Source: JBBTCX01 sp964494205 (GTDB lineage: Bacteria > Planctomycetota > Phycisphaerae > UBA1845). Taken from it: a stretch of DNA of 64,000 bases. The DNA lies in the NCBI GenBank assembly GCA_964494205.1, contig CAZBRD010000019.1, forward strand, positions 19,902 to 83,901. The letters are read 5' to 3'. Made by a program: the position numbers and the translations under genes. The notes under the pieces are model-generated. The model saw only the letters and a list, made by a program, of their open reading frames with translations. It was not told the origin of the DNA and made no database searches. Below are positions 35,359-44,293 of this stretch, piece after piece; positions within the stretch are counted from its first letter, which is position 1; each line of letters starts with the position of its first letter.

Positions 35359-38109
35359 CTACGGACAAGGGTCACCACAGCTCAAACCCTGTCCCGTGAA
35401 GGCTGTGAGAACCGCGAGAATATCATCGAGATCAATCACACCGTTGGGATTGCAACCCTGCTGATCTGTACCCTGCAGCGTCGCCATCGAAAAGTCTCCT
35501 TGGAAACCCGAAATAGCGCCAAGAATGTCATCAAGGTTAACCAGACCGTCATCGTTCACATCGCCGTAACCCCAAAGCGAATCAGAAGCGCCGGCTGATG
35601 TAAGTCCAGTCTGCAACTCGGTTTGAACATTGTAGGCCGTCTGAGGCGCCAAAGCTGTTCCGTTCACAAAGACGGTCGACCATTCCGCTGGCGTCCGATA
35701 GACAGGTAGAGCTGTCAGCTCGCCGACCGAATCAACATAGGCCGATAAGCAAGTCTCGCTCGGCGATGTCACCAATAACGCGACCGGTTCGGTCCCACCT
35801 GAAACCGTAACGGACAGGTAACGAGAGCCGACAGCAGCCACCACGGGGGCGTCCGGAGGCACTTCGATCTGGCAGTTCTCATCGCAGCCGTCTCCGTTGT
35901 TGGTGTTGTCGTCGTCACACTCCTCGCCAAACTCCACGTTGCCATTACCGCACACCGGAACTTCGATAGTGCAAGTCGAACTGCACCCATCGCCGTTGTT
36001 TGTATTGTTGTCATCGCATTCTTCCGAACCTTCGACGTCGCCATCGCCGCAAACCGGCACATCGCAGATGAAATCCTTGATGGCCACCGCGTCAATGGCT
36101 GCCTCGATGACGGAGCCCATCCCCGTGTCAGAGGCAATGAACCGTACTCGCATCGTTGATGTCGGCGGCAGCGTGTTTGCGATGTGGAACTCTTTCACCA
36201 CCCATCCGCCTGAAACTTCCGATCCAGAAGGTCCCACGGTTTCAAGGTCAACCCAACTGCTCCCGTTATTGTTTGAGATCTCAACCTCGAAAATGTCTGC
36301 ATTCGGCGAACCGCCGGCTGTGTTGGAATACCAGCGGGCATAACTCAACACCGCATCTTGCAGACCACTTGCGTTGAGCGTGGGTGACGTCAATGTTGTC
36401 GCACCACCGTCAACATCCGTATCGCCCGGACCGTTCTGGGTGAGGTAACACTGTCCGGAGCCATCAAAATCAACCGTCGGATCGCCGCGGGTTCCGTCGC
36501 CCGAAGGTACGCCCGCATTCCATTGGCCCGCCGTTGCGGTGCTCGAAACGGTCCATCCGGTGGTCGTCTGGAAGTTGTATGACACGATGGTCGCAAACAG
36601 AGATTCGTCGTAGACCTGAGCCGAGTAGGTTTGCGATGGCGCACCCAATGGATCACTGACACCGCCACCCCCGACAGCTGCAATTTCAATGTAATAGTGA
36701 ACAGTTGCTGCGCAAGGCGCCGTCGGAAACTGGCCAAGGAAATCGCCGTTCACATCCTGTGTCATCGGGATGGCAGTGAAAGGGCCGTTGTCGATTTGCA
36801 CCCACATCGTCGCTCCAGCAGGATCAGCCGTAGTTGCGCCCGGTGTTGTCGCCACGCGCAATTGGCTGCTGCCGTCGGGAAGCACATACATCGGCCGACC
36901 TTGCGGATAGCTGATTGAAAACAGAGTCTGCTCAAGATCGATAACAAAATACCCTTCCGAGAGGTCGGCGAGGATAATCTTGTCTTCTCCTTCAAACGGA
37001 TACACCGACCAGTTACCTGCGAATGTGCCAGTGTTTCCCTGTGGGAACGTGTCATAGCTGGCTACGAAATTCAGCAAGCCCGATGTAGGGTCAATATCAT
37101 GTACCTGCATACCGGCCTGATACCACGCGTTAAACAACCGATAGCGTAACGTTGGGCCGCTGCCACTGGTGACGATCGCCTGGTTGTGCACGCTGAAGGA
37201 GTCTGTGGAAAGTACAAGGCTGTCTGTCATTGTCAGATTGATCGTGCCGCCGCCAGCCGGTGCGATTTCCCAAACCTTGATGCCGCCGTTCGATCGTTCC
37301 TCGCCGCTGACGACGAACTTGGCGTCGCTGGTCGGCCAACAGGAGTGAGTGGCTGTGCCCGGCGCTGATCCGATGAATGTGGGCGTCGCGTTCGCGACGT
37401 TACTGATGTCGTAGATTTGCAAACCGCTGTTCCACGAAGAGGCAAACAGCCACTTCACCTCGCCCAACGTGGGATGTTGCAGCGTAATAGGCAGGATCTC
37501 GTGGACGAACGAAATGCCGACGCCGGTCATGATCCACTTTTCCGACGTGATCGGTGATGCCGGAGGATTGTCCGGATCAAACGTGCGAAGGTCGACAATT
37601 CCTACCCGCGGGTTGGTGCTGTCACAGATATACAGAAACCCCTCGTGGTATTGAATCTCGTGTGCACGCCCATAGACACTCATCCGGCCCGTGGCCAGGA
37701 GCGGCAACGCAGGCGGATTCCGGGCATCAAAAATCGCGTAAGCATCCGCATTTCCGGTTTCCATCGCCACAAACAAGAGTCCATTGTCCGCCAACATCAC
37801 ATCCTCCGGAGACTTGAAGTTGTTGGGGGACGGTATAAGCACTTCGTTGGCCAAAGTGGGATTGGATGGATTCGTGATATCAACCACGAACATACGCGCG
37901 GCCTGACCATCGCCGCGCGCGAAGTTGCCACCGTAAAGATAGTTGCCGTCGGTCGTTACTTCGGAGTAATTGCCGCTGTATCCGTCCCAGTGGCCCACAA
38001 GCGTCGTGTTCATCGGGGGATTCTGTCCCAAGAGATTGGAAGACAAAACTGCAACCAGCAACCCAAAACACAACCGGGCACGGCAAAACCAACTTCCATG
38101 GCACATCAC
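35359..38109 (-). CDS. LVIVD-repeat secreted protein with Cys-rich repeats and dockerin
   Basis: 916 aa; GTG at 38109 (AGGAG upstream) or ATG at 38106. A signal peptide is followed by a beta-propeller of LVIVD-type repeats (about 35-430; AARMFVVDITNPSNP, AYAIFDARNP, GLQIYDISNV, GMQVHDIDPTSG, YFVIDLEQTL). Next are an Ig-like segment, a jelly-roll lectin/MAM-like domain (about 540-700, VSYNFQTTTGW...DAVAIKDF), two Cys-rich repeats (CGDGDVEGSEECDDNNTN and CGNGNVEFGEECDDDNTN, the DUF4215 type common in Myxococcota) and a C-terminal dockerin (GDVNDDGLVNLDDIL; NPNGVIDLDDIL). A large multi-domain surface protein; ligand unknown. Confidence 0.85.
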   Translation of the reverse strand: MMCHGSWFCRARLCFGLLVAVLSSNLLGQNPPMNTTLVGHWDGYSGNYSEVTTDGNYLYGGNFARGDGQAARMFVVDITNPSNPTLANEVLIPSPNNFKSPEDVMLADNGLLFVAMETGNADAYAIFDARNPPALPLLATGRMSVYGRAHEIQYHEGFLYICDSTNPRVGIVDLRTFDPDNPPASPITSEKWIMTGVGISFVHEILPITLQHPTLGEVKWLFASSWNSGLQIYDISNVANATPTFIGSAPGTATHSCWPTSDAKFVVSGEERSNGGIKVWEIAPAGGGTINLTMTDSLVLSTDSFSVHNQAIVTSGSGPTLRYRLFNAWYQAGMQVHDIDPTSGLLNFVASYDTFPQGNTGTFAGNWSVYPFEGEDKIILADLSEGYFVIDLEQTLFSISYPQGRPMYVLPDGSSQLRVATTPGATTADPAGATMWVQIDNGPFTAIPMTQDVNGDFLGQFPTAPCAATVHYYIEIAAVGGGGVSDPLGAPSQTYSAQVYDESLFATIVSYNFQTTTGWTVSSTATAGQWNAGVPSGDGTRGDPTVDFDGSGQCYLTQNGPGDTDVDGGATTLTSPTLNASGLQDAVLSYARWYSNTAGGSPNADIFEVEISNNNGSSWVDLETVGPSGSEVSGGWVVKEFHIANTLPPTSTMRVRFIASDTGMGSVIEAAIDAVAIKDFICDVPVCGDGDVEGSEECDDNNTNNGDGCSSTCTIEVPVCGNGNVEFGEECDDDNTNNGDGCDENCQIEVPPDAPVVAAVGSRYLSVTVSGGTEPVALLVTSPSETCLSAYVDSVGELTALPVYRTPAEWSTVFVNGTALAPQTAYNVQTELQTGLTSAGASDSLWGYGDVNDDGLVNLDDILGAISGFQGDFSMATLQGTDQQGCNPNGVIDLDDILAVLTAFTGQGLSCGDPCP

Positions 38110-38424
38110 GATATCACTCCTGTCGGTATCGAGGGAAACCGTAGGGGGGGATACTACGGCGGGGTAAACTACAGCTTTTCAGTGTAGCACACCTGAACAT
38201 TCAAGAGCAAGTCCGTGTTTCGTCGGCTTTCAATGGACGAAGAGTAGGAACTGAAGGCAAAAGTCCAGTTTCCCTCTAATGCCTAATGCCTGTTGCCTAA
38301 TGCCTCACAGAGTCCACGTCGTCAACGCGATCTGCAAGCCAGTGAAAACCCGCACCCACCGAACCGTGCCCACATTTTGAAACTACTTTCCCTATCGATC
38401 CGACCTATTTAGCATGGCCTGTCT
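38110..38424. other. Intergenic with short tandem repeat
   Basis: About 315 bp. It contains a run of seven G's near 38145 and, at 38276-38306, repeats of the heptamer TAATGCC around GTTGCC (a similar ATGCCTGTTGCCT occurs at 86-98). It should also hold divergent promoters for the LVIVD gene and the phosphoesterase gene. No gene seen. Confidence 0.5.
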
Positions 38425-39240
38425 ATGCAAATCCGCATCCTTTGCATCGGTGATGTCGTTGGCCCACCCGGGCGAGCCGCCTTGCGCCAAGGCCTTGCTG
38501 ACCTTACAGCCAAACATTCGATCGATTGCGTGATCGTGAACGCAGAGAATGTGGCAAACGGCGCAGGCATCACGCCGCCGCTCTTCGACAAGATCCTTCG
38601 GTACGGCGCCGACCTCATCACGCTCGGCGACCACATCTATCGCCGCAACGACATTATTCCGGTTCTCGAAAAATCAGACCGCGTCGTGCGGCCAGCGAAC
38701 CTGCCCACCGGTGCGCCAGGTAAGGAGTTCGCCGTCCGCACATTGGCTAATGGCCATCGAGTGGCGGTCGTTTCAATACTTGGCCGCATGTACATGAAGC
38801 AACCGGTGAACTGTCCCTTCGCGGCGGTCGATCGCGTGCTCGCGACGATCCCGAAAGACGTGAAGACCATCGTCGTCGATATGCACGCCGAAGCCACCAG
38901 CGAAAAAGTCGCGATGGGCTGGCACCTCGATGGCCGCGTCAGCGTACTCTTCGGCACGCACACGCACGTGCCCACCGCTGACGAGCGCGTCCTCCCCAAA
39001 GGCACCGCATACATATCCGACCTTGGCATGACCGGCCCGTATGATTCCGTCCTTGGCCGCATGAAAGACCGCGTGCTCGCAGCCATGACCACCGGCGTTC
39101 CACGCACACTCGATGTGGCGGAAGGCGATCCGCGACTGTACGGTATTCTCGTTTCGGTCGATACCAACACCGGTCGCGCGACCGCGATCGAACGCGTGCG
39201 ATTTGACGCGAAGCCAGAGACGATGAATGACGGACACTAG
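38425..39240 (+). CDS. YmdB-like metallophosphoesterase
   Basis: 271 aa; matches the TIGR00282/YmdB family of binuclear metal phosphodiesterases (2',3'-cyclic nucleotides; biofilm regulation in Bacillus). Motifs: LCIGDVVGPPGR, VNAENVANGAGIT, ITLGDHIYRR, VVDMHAEATSEK, LFGTHTHVPTADERVLP, ISDLGMTGPYDSVLG. In the well-studied enzymes the metal-site motif is GNH; here it reads GDH, a change that would still bind metal. The gene overlaps tyrS by 14 bp, so the two are coupled. Confidence 0.88.
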   Translation: MQIRILCIGDVVGPPGRAALRQGLADLTAKHSIDCVIVNAENVANGAGITPPLFDKILRYGADLITLGDHIYRRNDIIPVLEKSDRVVRPANLPTGAPGKEFAVRTLANGHRVAVVSILGRMYMKQPVNCPFAAVDRVLATIPKDVKTIVVDMHAEATSEKVAMGWHLDGRVSVLFGTHTHVPTADERVLPKGTAYISDLGMTGPYDSVLGRMKDRVLAAMTTGVPRTLDVAEGDPRLYGILVSVDTNTGRATAIERVRFDAKPETMNDGH

Positions 39241-40447
39241 AACAACGAACTCGATCGACACACTGCTTCGCGGAGCCGCTGAGGTCTACACAGCCGACGA
39301 ACTGCGCACTCGCATCGCCAGCGGCAAGCGCCTTCGCGTCAAGCTCGGCATGGACCCAACCGCGCCTGACCTTACGCTCGGCCACACCGTCGTATTACGG
39401 AAACTCCGTCAATTTCAAGACGCGGGGCACAAAGCCGTGCTCATCATCGGCGACTACACAGCCATGATCGGCGACCCGAGCGGCAAATCGAAAACACGCC
39501 CGATGCTCACCACGAGCGAAGTCGAAACCAACGCGAAGACGTATCTGGCGCAAGCAGGCAAAGTGCTCGACCTCGCGCCCGACAAGCTCGAAGTTCGCCA
39601 CAACAGCGAGTGGCTGAGCAAAATGAACTTCGGCGACGTGCTCAAGCTCATGTCCCAGATGACCGTCGCCCGCATGATGGAGCGCGACACGTTCGCCAAA
39701 CGACAGGCCGAGGGCAAGGAAATCTACCTGCACGAACTGCTCTACCCGCTCATGCAGGCCCGCGACAGCGTAGCCATCGAATCCGATGTCGAGCTGGGCG
39801 GCACCGATCAGACCTTCAACAACCTCTGTGGCCGCGACCTGCAGCGCAACGCCAATCAGCCGCCGCAGATTGTGATGGTCATGCCCTTGCTCGTCGGCAC
39901 CGACGGCGTGAACAAGATGAGCAAATCGATGGGCAATTACATCGCCGTCACCGACCCACCCAGCGAAATGTTCGGCAAGGTGATGCGCATCCCCGATTCA
40001 CTCATGCGGAATTACTTCGAGCTGCTCACCGATCTGCCCGCGTCCGAAGTCGCGCGATATTGCAACACCGAATCATCCAACCCGCGCGAAAGCAAAGAGG
40101 CTTTAGCCAAGACGATCATCACGCAATACCACTCCGCTCAGGCAGCCGACGCAGCCGCAGGCGAGTTCAAGCGCGTCCACGGCGGCGGTGGCGGCGGATT
40201 GCCCGACGACATCGAAGAGTTCCGCATCCCCGCCGACAAGCTCACCGATGGCCGCATCGCGCCAGCTGATCTCGCGGTCCTGGTCGGCTTCTCCGCCTCG
40301 CGCGGTGAAGCCAAAAAGCTGATCGCGGAAAAAGGCGTAAAGCTCAACAACGAAACGCTCGAAGACCCGTTCACACCCATCGCCATCGCCCCCGGTGCCA
40401 TCCTGCAACGTGGCCGGCGAAAGTTCCTGAAGCTGATTTCCTCGTGA
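39227..40447 (+). CDS. tyrS: Tyrosyl-tRNA synthetase
   Basis: 406 aa, class I synthetase. The HIGH-like motif is DLTLGHT (49-54), LIIGDYTAMIGDPSGKS is the Tyr-site loop, ELGGTDQTFNN the second substrate loop, and KMSKS is at about 230-234. A C-terminal S4-type RNA-binding domain (LVGFSASRGEAKKLIAEKGVKLN) completes it. Sequence and length are like the TyrZ-type bacterial enzymes. It charges tRNA-Tyr. A glycine run (VHGGGGGG, about 318) links the catalytic and S4 parts. Starts inside the end of the YmdB-like gene. Confidence 0.95.
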   Translation: MTDTRTTNSIDTLLRGAAEVYTADELRTRIASGKRLRVKLGMDPTAPDLTLGHTVVLRKLRQFQDAGHKAVLIIGDYTAMIGDPSGKSKTRPMLTTSEVETNAKTYLAQAGKVLDLAPDKLEVRHNSEWLSKMNFGDVLKLMSQMTVARMMERDTFAKRQAEGKEIYLHELLYPLMQARDSVAIESDVELGGTDQTFNNLCGRDLQRNANQPPQIVMVMPLLVGTDGVNKMSKSMGNYIAVTDPPSEMFGKVMRIPDSLMRNYFELLTDLPASEVARYCNTESSNPRESKEALAKTIITQYHSAQAADAAAGEFKRVHGGGGGGLPDDIEEFRIPADKLTDGRIAPADLAVLVGFSASRGEAKKLIAEKGVKLNNETLEDPFTPIAIAPGAILQRGRRKFLKLISS

Positions 40448-40473
40448 ATTTCAGGTCCGAACCCGTGAAAATT

Positions 40474-40510
40474 AACCACCAAGTGGTTGAAATTCAGCCA
40501 CTTGGTGGTT
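40474..40510 (+). repeat. Perfect 13-bp inverted repeat after tyrS
   Basis: AACCACCAAGTGG (40474-40486) is mirrored perfectly by CCACTTGGTGGTT (40498-40510) around an 11-nt loop; allowing one mismatch the stem extends to about 19 bp. It is 26 bp past the tyrS stop. The T tract after it is poor (GATTTTC), so it may act as a terminator or be a REP-like repeat. Its arm begins with the same AACCACCAAG as the inverted repeats around the GxxExxY gene. Confidence 0.6.
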
Positions 40511-40642
40511 GATTTTCAGCCATCAACAGAATGCAACTACTTGTTTGATGACCTCTGGGCCGTGTAGTCCACGCACTCATGTCGTTGTATCCTGTGCACA
40601 CTGAATTAACGGCGGCAGAGACTCGTTTCCAAGGTTGTTCGC

Positions 40643-43315
40643 GTGTCATCACTCGTTGAAACATCTTCGACCTCATCTGCTAAGTCGCCGCCGGTGCATA
40701 CATCAGATTCCCTTACTCCCGCCATGCGCCAATACGTCGAGCAGAAGAAACGTGTCGGCGACGCCATCCTCCTCTTTCGCATGGGAGACTTCTACGAAAC
40801 GTTCTACGAAGACGCGGTCACCTGCGCAAACGTGCTCGGCATCACGCTCACCTCGCGCAGCAAAGCAGACAACCCCATCCCGCTCGCCGGCATTCCATAC
40901 CACGCGCTCGACAGTTACCTCGCCAAGCTCGTCAACGCGGGCTATCGCGTCGCGATCTCCGAGCAAATGGAAGACCCGAAGCAGGCGAAAGGCGTCGTGC
41001 GCCGCGACGTCGTCCGCATCGTCACAGCCGGCACGCTCACCGACGACTCGCTGCTCAGCGAACGTGAGGACAACCTGCTCGCAGCCGTCTGCATTCGCGG
41101 CCAGCACACCGGCCTCGCGTTCATCGAACTCGCCAGCGGCCGATTTGAAGTGCTCGACATCGCCACCGAATCGGTGCTCGACGAACTCGTTCGGGCACGT
41201 CCGGCTGAACTGCTGATCGATGACGAACGCGGCGGCCAAGCGGAACAACTCGCGACACGCCTTCGCGAAATCTGCAACACCGCCTTCGCGCGCCGTTCAG
41301 CCAGCGACTTCGCGACGTTTCAAGCGGAGAAAACTCTGCTTGATCATTTTGAAGTCGTCACGCTCGCCGGTTTTGGCTTTGATTCGACAACACCGGGCCT
41401 CTGCGCCGCGGGCTGCGTGATTCAATATCTTCACGAAACACAGAAATCCGCGCTCGCGCACATCGCCGCGATTCGTCGCCGCGAGACCGCCAATTACATG
41501 CAGATCGATCAGGGAAGTTGGCGCTCGCTCGAAATCGATCGCACATTGCGAACCGGTTCGCGCGAAGGGACACTGCTCAACGCCATCGATCGCACCGTGC
41601 ACGCCATCGGTTCACGCAGACTACGTCATTGGCTTCGCGAACCGCTGATCGATGTGAACGCGATCATCGAACGCCAGAGCGCCGTCGCTTCATTCGTCGA
41701 CGATGACATCCTCCGTTCGCGCCTTCGCGAAAAGCTCCGCTCCATGTCCGACATCGAGCGCATCGCCGGGCGCATCGCACTCGCACGCGCCACGCCGCGC
41801 GACCTGCACGGCCTCGGTCGCACGCTTACATTGTTGCCTGAGATTGCTGCGTCGATCCGCGAGCATGCATCGACACTTCTCAGTTCAAACGCGGATGCGT
41901 TCGACGGTCTCGCCGACATCGCGCAACTGCTCCAGCGATCCATCGCCCCCGAACCGCCGGTCAACACGCGGGAGGGCGGCTTCATCGCCGACGGATTCGA
42001 CGCCGAGCTCGATCGACTTCGCCTTATCAGCACCGATGGCCAGCGCTTTCTGCTCGAATACCAGCGTCGCGAAATCGAGCGCACTGGCATTCCCAATCTC
42101 AAGGTCGGCTTCAATCGCGTCTTCGGTTACTACATCGAAATCTCGCACTCTTCGCGCGACCGCGCTCCCGTCGATTACGTCCGCCGCCAAACCGTGAAAA
42201 ACGCCGAGCGCTACATCACCGAGGAATTGAAGACTTACGAAAACGAAGTGCTCACCGCGCAGGAACGCGCGATCAATCTCGAACAACAACTGTTCGAACG
42301 CGTCCGCGGCGAAATCGCCCAGCGACTGCCTGCTCTCCTTCGCGCGGCCGACGCCATTGGCCAGCTTGATTGTTTAAGCTCTCTCGCTGAGCTGGCTGTT
42401 CAGCGTCGCTTCGTTCGTCCGCAAATCACCGACGACGGCCGTCTCGAAATCCACGACGGTCGCCACCCCGTCCTCGACCAAACCCTCGGCGATCGCTTCG
42501 TCCCCAACGACACGCTCATGACCGGCCCGGACGATCGCGTCTTCGTCATCACCGGTCCCAACATGGCCGGCAAGAGCACGTACATCCGCCAGGTCGCAAT
42601 GCTCACGCTGATGGCCCACATCGGCAGTTTCGTCCCCGCACGCAGCGTGACATGCTCTGTCACCGATCGCCTCTTCGCCCGAGTCGGTTCAGCCGACGAA
42701 ATCATGCGTGGCCAATCAACCTTCATGGTTGAAATGACCGAAGCCGCGAACATCCTCCACCACGCCACGCACCGCTCTCTGGTCATCCTCGACGAACTCG
42801 GCCGCGGCACCAGCACGTTTGACGGTCTCTCGCTCGCGTGGGCAATCACCGAACATCTAGCCACGCAAATCAAATGTCGCACGCTCGTGGCTACCCACTA
42901 TCACGAAATGACCGAACTGGCTTCGCTGCTTCGCGGTGTGAAGAACTACAATGTGGCTGTTCGCGAATATCGCGCCAGCGACAAGCACGATGACGGCATC
43001 GTATTCCTCTATCGCATCCTTGAAGGCGGCGCGAGCAAGAGCTACGGCATTCACGTAGCCAAGCTCGCGGGCATCCCGAAGCCAATCATCCAGCGCAGCA
43101 AGGAAGTGCTCGACGAATTGCAGCGCGGCTTCGCCAAGGAATCGCGCACCCCGCAGCTCGCCCGCCGCCGAACGCGCGAGGACAGCCAAATGTCACTTTT
43201 CCCAGAACCGTCGAACGAACTCATCGAGTCGATCCGCACGCTCGATCCCGATCAAACCACCCCGCTCGAAGCCCTGCAAATACTCAAGGAATGGAAGGAG
43301 AGATTCAGCTCATGA
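40643..43315 (+). CDS. mutS: DNA mismatch repair protein MutS
   Basis: 890 aa, GTG start at 40643. Mismatch-binding domain with the Phe-x-Glu wedge (F50-Y-E52 in RMGDFYETF), connector and lever/clamp domains, then the ABC-type ATPase: Walker A GPNMAGKST (638-646), STFMVEMTEAANIL, Walker B LVILDELGRGTSTFDG, and LVATHYHEMTELA. The C-terminal helix-turn-helix for dimerisation ends ALQILKEWKERF. The first 25 residues are a Ser/Thr-rich extension. The carbonic-anhydrase-like gene overlaps its stop by 4 bp (ATGA). Confidence 0.96.
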   Translation: MSSLVETSSTSSAKSPPVHTSDSLTPAMRQYVEQKKRVGDAILLFRMGDFYETFYEDAVTCANVLGITLTSRSKADNPIPLAGIPYHALDSYLAKLVNAGYRVAISEQMEDPKQAKGVVRRDVVRIVTAGTLTDDSLLSEREDNLLAAVCIRGQHTGLAFIELASGRFEVLDIATESVLDELVRARPAELLIDDERGGQAEQLATRLREICNTAFARRSASDFATFQAEKTLLDHFEVVTLAGFGFDSTTPGLCAAGCVIQYLHETQKSALAHIAAIRRRETANYMQIDQGSWRSLEIDRTLRTGSREGTLLNAIDRTVHAIGSRRLRHWLREPLIDVNAIIERQSAVASFVDDDILRSRLREKLRSMSDIERIAGRIALARATPRDLHGLGRTLTLLPEIAASIREHASTLLSSNADAFDGLADIAQLLQRSIAPEPPVNTREGGFIADGFDAELDRLRLISTDGQRFLLEYQRREIERTGIPNLKVGFNRVFGYYIEISHSSRDRAPVDYVRRQTVKNAERYITEELKTYENEVLTAQERAINLEQQLFERVRGEIAQRLPALLRAADAIGQLDCLSSLAELAVQRRFVRPQITDDGRLEIHDGRHPVLDQTLGDRFVPNDTLMTGPDDRVFVITGPNMAGKSTYIRQVAMLTLMAHIGSFVPARSVTCSVTDRLFARVGSADEIMRGQSTFMVEMTEAANILHHATHRSLVILDELGRGTSTFDGLSLAWAITEHLATQIKCRTLVATHYHEMTELASLLRGVKNYNVAVREYRASDKHDDGIVFLYRILEGGASKSYGIHVAKLAGIPKPIIQRSKEVLDELQRGFAKESRTPQLARRRTREDSQMSLFPEPSNELIESIRTLDPDQTTPLEALQILKEWKERFSS

Positions 43316-43848
43316 CGACCGCCACAAAACGTGACTCTGCATCCACATCCGCTAAAATGAGCTCAGCCATGGAAAAACGTGCCCCCAAACTCGATCAGCT
43401 CGCGTATCGCACAAGCCTGCCCTATGAGGGCGCCCGCATTCACGCCGCCGCCATCTACTGCTCCGACGGCCGCGTCGGCGAACACTTTGACGACTTCCTC
43501 CAGACCGGCTTGAAACTGCCGCGATACGATCGCGTCGCACTGCCCGGCGGCCCTGCGTGTTTAGCAGAGCATCCCCAGGCGCACGTCCAGGCTCAGGGCG
43601 TTGTCGATGAGTTGAATTTCCTCGTCGAAGTCCACGGCCTCCGCCGTATCGTCCTCATCTCCCATGAAGGATGCGCTTTCTACGCCACCCGCCTTGAACT
43701 CGACGGCCGCCGTCTTGAACTGGTCCAACGTGCCGACCTCATCCGTGCAGCCGCCTTCGTCCGCCGCGTCACCGGTCTTGACAAGGTTGAAGCTTATTTT
43801 GCCCATCTAGTCCCGGGCGGTATTGGCTTCGAGCCGATCGAAGTGTGA
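43312..43848 (+). CDS. Small beta-carbonic-anhydrase-like protein
   Basis: 178 aa from the ATG at 43312, coupled to mutS (GGAAGGAG upstream). It has the zinc-site signatures of beta-carbonic anhydrases: C-S-D-G-R (Cys50, Asp52, Arg54) followed by S-H-E-G-C (His118, Cys121), with RVALPGG in the position of the usual R-N-A-G strand. The enzyme family normally has about 200-220 aa; this one is shorter and lacks most of the rest of the signature. It may be a true carbonic anhydrase, a member of the carbonyl-sulfide/CS2 hydrolase branch, or a non-enzymatic zinc protein. The first 25 residues are a polar extension; a later Met may be the real start. Confidence 0.65.
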   Translation: MTTATKRDSASTSAKMSSAMEKRAPKLDQLAYRTSLPYEGARIHAAAIYCSDGRVGEHFDDFLQTGLKLPRYDRVALPGGPACLAEHPQAHVQAQGVVDELNFLVEVHGLRRIVLISHEGCAFYATRLELDGRRLELVQRADLIRAAAFVRRVTGLDKVEAYFAHLVPGGIGFEPIEV

Positions 43849-44293
43849 GGAAACTTAGATCGTGTAACAATACCTCCCTCTCCCTCTTAGGGAGAGGGTT
43901 GGGGTGAGGGTCTTTTTGGCATCGGCTTCCTGTCTTGTTACGGGCTCTTAATTAGGGAATGACTCTGATCGAAAACGATCTTGGGCCGTGCATTCCAATT
44001 CCGCTGACAACTCTGTTAGTTCGCCAACACTGCAATGTCGACCTTGCGTCCGGTAAACGCGCCAGTTCTCAAATACCTGTGAAACCTGCCGGAAATCGCT
44101 GTTTTCGTTCTCTAAGTCCGTCGACGTTTGGGTTGATAAACCTTGACCCGACACATCCAAAACAATAGCCTAGTACCAATCGGAGGCGGACAGACTTGGG
44201 AAGCTTTTCACACACGGCGGATGAAGCGCGCCGCTCGAGGTCTGTAATTCCGAACAACTTGTATAGTTTGATGCCATAGGGGGTTAGCAAACA
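43849..44293. other. Intergenic, no gene seen
   Basis: About 445 bp. Apart from the hairpin at 43876-43898 nothing is recognised. Promoter elements for the cytochrome/NHL gene are expected near its 3' end. Confidence 0.4.
43876..43898 (+). terminator. Terminator/REP hairpin (CCCTCTCCCT)
   Basis: A 10-bp stem (43876-43885 with 43889-43898) and 3-nt loop, then GGGGTGAGGG and a run of five T's at 43912. The CCCTCTCCCT...AGGGAGAGGG sequence is a widely scattered bacterial repeat. Here it lies 27 bp after the mutS-linked gene and can end its transcript. Confidence 0.65.
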
